DNA of 32,133 nucleotides, from positions 58,159 through 90,291 of the forward strand of contig PLZX01000336.1 of NCBI GenBank assembly GCA_003152325.1, in the 5' to 3' direction. This stretch comes from Bryobacterales bacterium. GTDB lineage: Bacteria > Acidobacteriota > Terriglobia > Bryobacterales > Bryobacteraceae. Position numbers and translations under genes: made by a program. This document shows positions 18,187-26,793 of the stretch, one piece after another; position 1 is the first letter of the stretch; each line of letters opens with the position of its first letter. The notes below the pieces were generated by a model. The model was given only the letters and a program-made list of their open reading frames with translations, was not told where the DNA came from and searched no databases.

Positions 18187-19782
18187 TTAGTTGGACTCCT
18201 CGATCACTTCTATCCCGTTCACGCACGCCATACTCGTAATCGGAACGAAGCTGAGGACGATCTTGCCTTGGGCGTTGGGCCGGATTCCGGTGAACGTCCG
18301 GTCCACCGGCCGGCCTTCACCGCCGGCCTGCTTGAAGATATCGAAGTTCCTCATCAGGGCTACGCCGTTGCTATACACGTCAAAGACGCGGCTGCCCAGC
18401 CCGCCGACGCCGGTGTTGCCGCGTCCGTAGTGGCCTTCGCAGAATCTCAACGTCACCTTATACCGGCCTTCCGCTACCGGAATCGCGTAGGTGAAGTGAC
18501 CCCAACGCTCGGCCGCGTAGATACCCATGTCCGGGAAAGAGTCGCTTTCACGGGCGGGATTCGTCGTGCGGACCAAGGCGTTGCCCCCCAGGAAATAGGA
18601 GTCGGCCTGCCACTGCTGTCCTCTGGCATCCTGCCACCCCGTGGTCCAGCCGGCCCGAATCCGGATGGGCCTGACTTTGCCGCGGCCGACGGGAATCAGT
18701 TCGATTCCGCTCAAGACCGCCGTGCCCCGGGACGGCGTAAAGTTCAGATGAAGCAACCCGTCCCCGGCCGGTGAGATGTCCCGGAAGATGCGCTCATCAG
18801 AGGTATTCGCACCGTCGGCGTCGGCCACCACGTCGAAGGACTGCAGAAGCGTCTTGCCATTGGCCGAGACGCTGAACAGGCGCTGCCCCTCACCGCTCGA
18901 TTCCGCGCTGATGAAATCCGCCAGACCCGTCTCGGCAAAATGAAGATGCAATTCGTAGTTGTCAGGCTGGAGCGGGATGTCGTACCGGAACTCACCCTGC
19001 CGCACATGCCGATAGATATCCGGATCGAGCGTCCGCAAGATCCTCGCCGAGGAACGGACAAAGAGGGAGCCGCCGGAAAAAAACTGGTCCGGCCCCCAGG
19101 GTCGGCCGCTGCGGTCACTGTAGACGTTGGCGGAACCTACGATGATCCGTACGGTCCCACTCACTGGGGTTGCTGCCAGAGCGCTACCCGCGACAGGCGT
19201 GACCTTGGCGTCACCGGCGACTGGCTTCGCCGCAGGCCACCTCCAGACAGCGATCGACGCGGCAATCACCAGAAACGTTGCGGCTAAGACCCACGCTGAA
19301 CGCTTGGAGGAAACCGGGGCCTCCAAGACTTGAGTCTCTGGCAGAACCTGAGTCTCCGCCGGCGCTACGACCTCTTCCGGAATCAAAACCTCTTCCGGAG
19401 GCTGCGTCACTGCGGCGGTTGCTCCCCACGCAAACTCCGCGCTATAGGATCCCGGAGGCAAGTCGATCCTCACCGCATGAGGGTTCCCATTTTCGGCCAG
19501 ATAGTGGCGGGCAAGCTTCTTCCGCACCTCGTTGGCGGTTACCCGAACGATCGTGTGCTCACCTGTATCGAAATCCGGCGGCAGATGGAAAAGTTCCACC
19601 CCAATCGAGCGCTCTTTCAGAGTGCCGCTCGGACCAGTCATGGTGTGCTGTACGGTGTACTCAAGGAACTCCCGGCATCGCTTGCTATTGCGAAACGTAG
19701 GGCTCTCCAGGAGGCGGCTGAGTTCCGCCCCCACAATCTGCTGGCGAGATTCGTCGAGCCCGGTCTGTTCTTTTTCGGGCAT
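18187..19782 (-). CDS. Transmembrane one-component regulator with tandem periplasmic malectin domains
   Basis: The 531-residue protein has a cytoplasmic N-terminal domain (15-117) whose helices and closing strand pair (VRVTANEVRKKLARHY, then IDLPPGSYSAEF) mirror the recognition helix and wing of OmpR/CadC-type winged helices. A Pro/Glu/Val linker (118-160) leads to one membrane helix (163-181). Two malectin-like domains follow in the periplasm (about 210-365 and 372-528), each with the Gly-Trp/Asp-x-Tyr-Phe-x-Gly-Gly start and a closing NGIEV-type strand. Malectins bind oligosaccharides. I infer a ToxR-like sugar sensor that binds DNA directly. ATG 19782 is preferred over TTG 19812. The gene is convergent with the permease and divergent from the esterase, with operator A 69 bases upstream of its start. 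The domain calls are firm; the regulatory role is inferred. Confidence 0.75.
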   Translation of the reverse strand: MPEKEQTGLDESRQQIVGAELSRLLESPTFRNSKRCREFLEYTVQHTMTGPSGTLKERSIGVELFHLPPDFDTGEHTIVRVTANEVRKKLARHYLAENGNPHAVRIDLPPGSYSAEFAWGATAAVTQPPEEVLIPEEVVAPAETQVLPETQVLEAPVSSKRSAWVLAATFLVIAASIAVWRWPAAKPVAGDAKVTPVAGSALAATPVSGTVRIIVGSANVYSDRSGRPWGPDQFFSGGSLFVRSSARILRTLDPDIYRHVRQGEFRYDIPLQPDNYELHLHFAETGLADFISAESSGEGQRLFSVSANGKTLLQSFDVVADADGANTSDERIFRDISPAGDGLLHLNFTPSRGTAVLSGIELIPVGRGKVRPIRIRAGWTTGWQDARGQQWQADSYFLGGNALVRTTNPARESDSFPDMGIYAAERWGHFTYAIPVAEGRYKVTLRFCEGHYGRGNTGVGGLGSRVFDVYSNGVALMRNFDIFKQAGGEGRPVDRTFTGIRPNAQGKIVLSFVPITSMACVNGIEVIEESN

Positions 19783-19836
19783 TCTGCAACCTGACGCCGA
19801 ATCATAACACAAACCTACCGCCGAAGCGACGGGGGC

Positions 19837-19946
19837 CTTAACTGTCCGAATTAACGGTTAATTGGAGAAATAGCCGGACCCCTGTTTTGGATTCCAACAG
19901 CAAGATTCCATTTGGTGGGGCCTGGCGGACACGGTACCAAACCTAG
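19837..19946 (+). promoter_or_regulatory. Promoter/operator module A
   Basis: CCTTAACT (19837-19844) precedes the palindrome TTAACGGTTAA (19851-19861). AAGATTCCAT begins at 19902, 51 bases after the operator start, and ACACGGTACCAAACCTAG lies at 19929-19946. The blocks and their order match the modules before GH51, the receptor and GH3. The fourth block (GGACTTyGGTGyCA elsewhere) is not recognisable here, and a gene remnant begins within about 20 bases. The site lies between the malectin regulator and the esterase, so it could serve both. Confidence 0.65.
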
Positions 19947-19964
19947 CCCGCCTGGGATACAAAT

Positions 19965-20114
19965 GGTACGCTGTCACCACAGGGCGAGATCATCGAAAAA
20001 GGCTTCATCCGCCTGCCGGAACGTGCTGGCATCGGGGTAGAATTGAACGAAGACGCCGCGCGAAAAGTGCAGGTGCCGGGAACTGCGTGGTTCGAACCGG
20101 CGGGAAGAGGATAA
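19965..20114 (+). pseudogene. 3' remnant of an enolase-superfamily sugar-acid dehydratase gene
   Basis: An open frame with no usable start codon ends at TAA 20112-20114. It encodes GEIIEKGFIRLPERAGIGVE and then LNEDAARKVQVPGTAWFEP. This matches the characteristic C-terminus of mandelate racemase/galactonate dehydratase-type proteins (a gyl-x-x-p-x-rPGLGVELNEd pattern, then a PGT-x-WF ending). About 350 residues that should precede it are missing; an in-frame stop at 19944-19946 sits inside promoter module A. It is therefore a deletion remnant. The family match is from recognition only, but the motif is distinctive. Confidence 0.65.
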
Positions 20115-20239
20115 GACATCGTGAAAGGTCTCTGCGTGATCGGGTTGCCGGCCGCTTCGCTCGTTCCGCGAGTCGCGCAGGCGCAGCCCGGAGTCCCAAG
20201 GAGCTGTGGGTCTTAGCACAGCCACCGCAGAGCCCTTAA

Positions 20240-21520
<1,281 letters not shown>

Positions 21521-21597
21521 TCAGCAAACCGGGGTGCTACAGTCCCAGACTGGGCGCCCCGGGACCCTTCTTCGTTATCTGCCCCCGTCCCGAGCGC

Positions 21598-21740
21598 CCT
21601 TAACTCTCTCACCTAACCGTTAGCCCAGGGGAAATCCAGACTTTCTATCTGAAGCCAAACAATAAGATTCTATTGGCGTTAAATCCAGGATACCTGGCGC
21701 ACACCGTATGAAACCTATAACTCTCCGGACTTCGGTGTCA
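21598..21740 (+). promoter_or_regulatory. Promoter/operator module B before GH51
   Basis: In order it has CCTTAACT (21598-21605), the palindrome CTAACCGTTAG (21613-21623), AAGATTCTAT (21664-21673), ACACCGTATGAAACCTAT (21701-21718) and GGACTTCGGTGTCA (21727-21740). The spacing from operator to AAGATT is 51 bases. Between module and GH51 start (21741-21994) there is a leader of about 250 bases with a strong GC hairpin (GCGCCGG and CCGGCGC arms, about 21848-21880) but no recognisable gene. GGAGGA five bases before ATG 21995 is the ribosome site. Confidence 0.65.
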
Positions 21741-21994
21741 GACTGGCCCAAGCCAAGGTGGGAGCCAAGTCCATAAGCTCTAGGGCAACGGAGGTCGGGT
21801 CCACTACTGCCGGCGACCTGCCGCTGCTTGCTTCTATCGCGGTTTTTTGCGCCGGGGGGCGGATTCACCTCCGCCGGCGCTCCCGGCTCGCGGTCACATG
21901 GTTTTCGAAGGACAGGTTGCTGAAGATTATCGCCGGAGGCGTCCGCATTCGCGGCTCTTGCAGTGCGGAGGCCCCGTCTGTCCGGAGGATTGAT

Positions 21995-24145
21995 ATGCAC
22001 AGCAATAGGCAATGGCTCTTCATCATAAGTTTGACTGCGTTTCTCACCGGAGTTGCGGCTGCGCAACCCGTATGGGCCAACATCGACGCCACTCGCACGG
22101 GTGTGCCGATCACGAGGTTGATGTTCGGCGGCTTTATGGAGCCGGCCACGACCGGGGTGTGGGCCGAAATGATCTCCGACCGCAAGTTCTTCAACGAGAT
22201 CACTTCCAAACCACAAGCTCAATCGACTGCGGGCGGGTTTGGCCGCAGGCCGCAGCGGCGATGGATGCCGGCCGGCGACGACGCGTGCGTGACCATGGAC
22301 ACTAAGAACCCATATGTGGGTGAATGGAGCCCGCTCATCCGGCTGGACGCGGCAACGCCGCACGGAATCGGCCAGTCGGGGATTCATCTGGTCGCCGGCA
22401 GGGCCTACACGGGACGCGTCGTGCTGGCAGGCGGCCCGGGCAGCAAGGTGTCCGTCAGTCTGGTCTGGGGTCCGAATCCCCAGGATCGTGAAACTGTGGC
22501 CGTCAACACGCTCGCCACGAACTACGCCAAAGTTCCTCTGAAGTTCATTGCGAAGGCGGACACCACCGAAGGCCGCTTGGAGATCCTCGGAACCGGCAGC
22601 GGGACATTCCACATCGGTGCGGCTTCTCTGATGCCCGCGGACAACATCTCGGGCTTCAAAGCCTCGAACATCCGTCTGCTGAAGGAACAGGGAATCTCGA
22701 TTGCGCGCTGGCCCGGCGGGAACTTCGTGTCCGCATTTGACTGGCGCGACGGAATCGGCGATGCCGACAAACGGCCGCCGCGGCGCGAACTGGCGTGGAA
22801 CGGCATGGAATCCAACGACATGGGCATCGACGACTTCATGACTTTCTGCCGGCTGATCGGTGCGGAACCCTATATCGCGGTGAACTCGGGACTCGGCGAC
22901 GCGCATTCGGCGGCCGAGGAGGTGGAATATGTCAACGGTCCCGCCACCAGCCGGCTGGGGCAGTTGCGCGCGGCGAACGGACATGCTGCACCGTACGGCG
23001 TCACCATTTGGGGCGTCGGCAATGAAATGTACGGGCCCTGGCAATGGGGCCACATGGCCGTCACCCAGTACCCGGAAAAACACAACTTGATCGTCAAGTC
23101 GATGAGAACGGTCGACCCGAAGGTCAAAGTGATCGCCTCCAGCGCGACGCCGGAAGAGCTGTCGTGGACTTATATTGAGAACCGCCAGTTAGGCAGCTTT
23201 CCGGGCCGCGAAGAAGTGAAGGACAAAGTGCCGTATGGCTTTGGCACGAAGTATGACTGGACGGGAGCGCTATTGGAGCGTTCGGCCGACAATATCGATT
23301 TTCTCGGCGAACACTTCTACGGCTACCCCAACCTGGCAATCGACGTCGAGAAGCAGGCATTCGTAGAGGCGGACGACCCGATCGTCGACAGAGTGCGCCG
23401 CATGCCGAACAAGGTCCAGATGAAGTTCGAAGCGTGGGAGGAGTACTTGAAGAGGATGCCATCGCTGAAAGGCAAAGACATCAAGTTCGCTTTCGACGAG
23501 TGGGCGCCCAGGAACCGGTCGGTCGGTCCGCCGAGTAGCGCTCCCGCCATCAATAATCCGATGTTGAATCCCATGACCAACGCTCTGGTCTACCACGAGT
23601 TCTTCCGTCACTCCGACATGGTGGCCCTGGGGGTCGCCACGGGCGGCATGGGAACGCTGGCGACGGACGCGCACGGTGACGCGATCGGCTACCGCCTGGA
23701 AGGGCTGGTGATCAAGGTCCTCCACGACCACTTCACCGGCGCCCTCCCGGTTGCGGTCACCGGGAATTCGCCGCAGCACGCCATCAAAGGTGCGCTTCTT
23801 GTGGACCTGCCGGCGCGACCATCCGGAAGTCCTACGTGGCCGATTGATGTCGTTGCCGCGCTGAGCGCCGACCGCAAGAAACTGGCGATCTCGATCGTGA
23901 ATCCCACGGAGACGGCGCAGGACTGCGACCTGAATCTGACCGGCGTCCAGCCAAGCGGGCCCGCCAGGCTCTGGCAACTGACCGCTCCCGTTACCGCAAC
24001 TCCGCCTCCCGCGGCCGGGCCCGGCCGGGGCGGTTTTGCTGGCCCCCCGGCGACGATGGCGGAGAGTTCGATGCCGCAGGCGCCGCGCAGGGTCACCCTG
24101 CCTCCCAGCAGCATCAGCGTCTACGAATTCGATCTGAGACCATAG
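21995..24145 (+). CDS. Secreted GH51 alpha-L-arabinofuranosidase
   Basis: This 716-residue enzyme should remove arabinofuranose side groups from arabinoxylan or arabinan. It has a signal peptide (1-23), an N-terminal beta domain that includes a CBM4-like part (about 100-215), a barrel (about 215-540) with acid/base Glu344 in GVGNEMYG and nucleophile Glu502 in FAFDEWAPRN, and a C-terminal beta domain. The last part carries a Gly/Pro/Arg-rich segment (about 670-687) before the closing strands. The ATG at 21995 is supported by GGAGGA at a five-base spacing and an immediate signal peptide; an upstream in-frame extension is rejected because it runs through the leader. The gene is convergent with the dehydrogenase. 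Confidence 0.94.
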   Translation: MHSNRQWLFIISLTAFLTGVAAAQPVWANIDATRTGVPITRLMFGGFMEPATTGVWAEMISDRKFFNEITSKPQAQSTAGGFGRRPQRRWMPAGDDACVTMDTKNPYVGEWSPLIRLDAATPHGIGQSGIHLVAGRAYTGRVVLAGGPGSKVSVSLVWGPNPQDRETVAVNTLATNYAKVPLKFIAKADTTEGRLEILGTGSGTFHIGAASLMPADNISGFKASNIRLLKEQGISIARWPGGNFVSAFDWRDGIGDADKRPPRRELAWNGMESNDMGIDDFMTFCRLIGAEPYIAVNSGLGDAHSAAEEVEYVNGPATSRLGQLRAANGHAAPYGVTIWGVGNEMYGPWQWGHMAVTQYPEKHNLIVKSMRTVDPKVKVIASSATPEELSWTYIENRQLGSFPGREEVKDKVPYGFGTKYDWTGALLERSADNIDFLGEHFYGYPNLAIDVEKQAFVEADDPIVDRVRRMPNKVQMKFEAWEEYLKRMPSLKGKDIKFAFDEWAPRNRSVGPPSSAPAINNPMLNPMTNALVYHEFFRHSDMVALGVATGGMGTLATDAHGDAIGYRLEGLVIKVLHDHFTGALPVAVTGNSPQHAIKGALLVDLPARPSGSPTWPIDVVAALSADRKKLAISIVNPTETAQDCDLNLTGVQPSGPARLWQLTAPVTATPPPAAGPGRGGFAGPPATMAESSMPQAPRRVTLPPSSISVYEFDLRP

Positions 24146-24224
24146 CATCTGAAATACGATCTGGTCCCGTATCAAAGCGTGCCAAAGGGAATTGAAGCCA
24201 CTCATTTGCTCCTGACGGAACCCG

Positions 24225-25283
24225 TTACTGCTTCAACTCGTCGTCGAAGCAAACCGCCACCTTTCCGCACTTGCCCGACGCCATCACCTCATACGCATCG
24301 CTCGCCGTGTCCAGCGCGAAACGGTGGGTAATCAACTCTTGCGGATGCAGGTTCCAGGCAACCAGCCGTTCCACCAGTTCCTCCATCAGCCACGTCGATG
24401 TAACCCAGGAACCATAAATCGTCTTCTGGTCGTGAATGATGTCCGGCGACGGGTTGAACTCCACCCGGCCGCCTTCGCCGAGAAACACGATCTTGCCCCA
24501 CTTCCGTGTGGCGCGGATCGCCGTAGCGCGCGCTGCGTCGTTGGCGGAACAATCCACCGCACGCTCCACCCCGACGCCGCCCGTCAACGCCCGCACTTCG
24601 GTCACGTTGTCCGGACCACTTGCGATGGCCTCATCGCAAATGCCCAGATCTTTCGCCAAACGAATGCGCTCCGGAACGATATCGATTCCGATGATGCGAC
24701 GGGCCCCGAGCTTTCGGGAGAGCGCGGCCGTGGCCAGCCCGACCGGCCCAAGCCCGGTGATCAGTACCGCGTGATCGCCGCTGATCCCGATCTTCTGCAG
24801 CCCCTCATACACCGTGCCGAAGCCGCAGGCCACCTGCGCACCGTCCGCGTAGCTGAGTTGGCCCGGCAGGTAGATCAGGTCCTTCTCTTCGGCGAGCAGG
24901 TACTCGGCCATTCCGCCGTCGCGCTGCCAACCGTAGGCGCGCCGGTATTTCTCGCTGGTGCAGGAAATCATGTACCCGCGGCGGCAATCGTTGCAGACGC
25001 CGCAGCCGGAAATGTGATACACAATCACCCGGTCCCCCACCCCGAAACGGCGGCAACCCGGCCCGGCCTTCACAATCTGACCTGAAGGCTCATGTCCCGC
25101 AACCACGCCCTGATATCCTTCCGGCCCTTTGCCAAGATGCTGATGGTAAATACAGCGGATGTCCGAACCGCAGATCGTCGAGGCCTTCATCTTGAGCAGC
25201 ACTTCTCCGTGTCCCGGCTCAGGAACCGGCACGTCGCGCAGTTCCACAGTGCTGTTGCCTGGCAGAAACGCACCTTGCATCAT
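24225..25283 (-). CDS. Zinc-dependent medium-chain alcohol/polyol dehydrogenase
   Basis: This 352-residue cytoplasmic enzyme has no signal peptide. Catalytic zinc ligands are Cys38 (STICGSD) and His64-Glu65 (AGHEPSG). The structural zinc is held by Cys94, 97, 100 and 108. A Rossmann motif GLGPVG (177-182) binds NAD(P). The family covers sorbitol, xylitol, threonine and related dehydrogenases, and the substrate cannot be read from sequence. The start overlaps the stop of the aldo-keto reductase (ATGATG containing TGA at 25283-25278), so the two are translationally coupled. The gap to the convergent GH51 gene (24146-24224) holds nothing I can identify. Confidence 0.88.
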   Translation of the reverse strand: MMQGAFLPGNSTVELRDVPVPEPGHGEVLLKMKASTICGSDIRCIYHQHLGKGPEGYQGVVAGHEPSGQIVKAGPGCRRFGVGDRVIVYHISGCGVCNDCRRGYMISCTSEKYRRAYGWQRDGGMAEYLLAEEKDLIYLPGQLSYADGAQVACGFGTVYEGLQKIGISGDHAVLITGLGPVGLATAALSRKLGARRIIGIDIVPERIRLAKDLGICDEAIASGPDNVTEVRALTGGVGVERAVDCSANDAARATAIRATRKWGKIVFLGEGGRVEFNPSPDIIHDQKTIYGSWVTSTWLMEELVERLVAWNLHPQELITHRFALDTASDAYEVMASGKCGKVAVCFDDELKQ

Positions 25284-26296
25284 GATCGGATCACTCCATC
25301 CAGGTCCCACAGATCTTCCCAGCTCTGGTTCGGTTTCCACAAGAAAACCTGTCCCTTGATGAGCCTGCAGTTGCGGTCGATCGACGCGATCGCATGCATG
25401 TCCTGCGCCGTCAGGGGAGGTGTGGTGACACTTCTGAGATTAGCAATGTAGTGCGAAGGTTTGGTCGAGAACGGAATCGGCGTCTGACCACGCTGGGCAG
25501 CCCACTTGATGCACACAACAGCCGGATGCACGTCGATCCGCTCCGCGATGCGCACGATCACCGGGTCCTCGATGTCCACCGTGTCATCCGGCGTCCGGTC
25601 GCGGTCGGGTCGAGCCGGCGAACCCACCGGGCAGTACCCGATAGGCTCGATAGCTTGGGCGCGCACAAATGCGAACAGTTCCAGTTGCTGAAAGTGGGGA
25701 TGCAGTTCCATTTCGTTGGCCACCGGCCGGACCCGGGCATCGGCCAGCAACAACCGCAGCTTTGGAACCGTCATATTCGACGTCCCGATGTGCCGCACCA
25801 ACCCGAGATCCACGAGCTTCTCCATCTGCCGCCACGTCTTCATGAAATTCGCGTGGATATACGGCTGCGCCTCCGCGCTCCGTACCTCAACACCGCAGCC
25901 GGGCGGATGGAAATTCGGGAACGGCCAATGCACCAGGTACAAATCCAGGTACTGAAGCCCGAGGTCGGCCAGGGACTGCCGGCACGATAGGATCACATTC
26001 TCTTCACCGTGCTTGTCGTTCCATAGTTTGGAGGTGATCCAGAGGTCTTCCCGCCGGATGCCTTGAGCGAAGAGTCTCGCCAGCGCGGCGCCGATCTGCC
26101 TCTCGTTTCCGTACACGGAGGCGCAATCCACGTGCCGATATCCCGCCAGCATAGCTCCCTCCACGGCATCTGCGATTTCCTCGGGCGAAACGCGATCTGA
26201 GCCGAATGTGCCCAACCCAACGGCGGGTAGCTCGGCTCCTGTTGGTAATCTGCGTTTGGGGACTAACGCGGGGTCTACGGCGTAGATTTGCTGCAT
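25280..26296 (-). CDS. Aldo-keto reductase
   Basis: This 338-residue cytoplasmic (alpha/beta)8 reductase has the full catalytic tetrad: Asp57 (HVDCAS), Tyr62 (VYGNE), Lys90 (TSKLW) and His123 (LVHWP). A cofactor loop, IPFSTKP, stands where most relatives have IPKS. The family reduces aldoses and other aldehydes with NADPH or NADH; xylose reductases belong to it. It is first in a two-gene operon with the polyol-type dehydrogenase. AAGGAG lies 11 bases upstream of the ATG. It is divergent from the TonB-dependent receptor, with operator C about 300 bases upstream, so it may share that control. Confidence 0.9.
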   Translation of the reverse strand: MQQIYAVDPALVPKRRLPTGAELPAVGLGTFGSDRVSPEEIADAVEGAMLAGYRHVDCASVYGNERQIGAALARLFAQGIRREDLWITSKLWNDKHGEENVILSCRQSLADLGLQYLDLYLVHWPFPNFHPPGCGVEVRSAEAQPYIHANFMKTWRQMEKLVDLGLVRHIGTSNMTVPKLRLLLADARVRPVANEMELHPHFQQLELFAFVRAQAIEPIGYCPVGSPARPDRDRTPDDTVDIEDPVIVRIAERIDVHPAVVCIKWAAQRGQTPIPFSTKPSHYIANLRSVTTPPLTAQDMHAIASIDRNCRLIKGQVFLWKPNQSWEDLWDLDGVIRS

Positions 26297-26579
26297 TCCG
26301 ATAGGGGCTCCTTATGGGCACGCCAAATCAATTGTAGTCACGCCGGACGTGTGTGCGCCACCAATCCGAGGGGGTGCGTCGGCTGTTCCGGTGTCCGATG
26401 AGTCGTGCCCTGTTTCGGCGCTTATGTGCTGGGGCGACTAATAGACGGCGCTACGACAGCCGCGGGTCCCAAGCTGAGCGCGCGTGGCCCAACCCCAATA
26501 CCGGAGCTGGGGATGTGTTTTCTGCGGCCCCACGAGGTTTGCCGAGATTGGGTGGGCCCCCCTAGTCCGTCGGATCGTC

Positions 26580-26728
26580 CTTAACTGTCTTAACAGTCTC
26601 ACCTAACCGTTAGCCCAACAGCTGCCGGACCGTTCCATCAAAGCGTAATACTAAGATTTCATTATCCTTAATTCCGGAACACCGGCTCGACACCTGTCGA
26701 ACCTTTTCTTTTCTGGACTTTGGTGCCA
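26580..26728 (+). promoter_or_regulatory. Promoter/operator module C before the TonB-dependent receptor
   Basis: The module has TTAACTGT (26581-26588), TTAACAGT (26590-26597; ACTGT/ACAGT is itself an inverted repeat), the palindrome CTAACCGTTAG (26603-26613), AAGATTTCAT (26653-26662), ACACCTGTCGAACCTTT (26690-26706) and GGACTTTGGTGCCA (26715-26728). Operator to AAGATT is 50 bases. It has the most yTAAC half-sites of the four copies. The rest of the gap, 26297-26579, holds no gene I can support. Confidence 0.65.
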
Positions 26729-26793
26729 GGATATCCCAGATCAACCCGGTCCCGGAGCCAAAATGGAAATCCCGGGGAGATGGAGAAGAAACA

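Noticed and set aside
20121-20216. Short GTG frame with signal-peptide-like sequence between the remnant and the esterase
   Set aside because: Only 31 codons with no recognisable mature protein; kept only as a possible second fragment in the deletion-scar finding.
21758-21994. In-frame extension of GH51 upstream of ATG 21995
   Set aside because: It has no ribosome site, runs through a hairpin-rich leader and would bury the signal peptide 79 residues inside the protein.
26353-26565. 70-residue open frame upstream of operator C
   Set aside because: Arg-rich composition with no motif or ribosome site; it looks like chance coding in GC-rich intergenic DNA.
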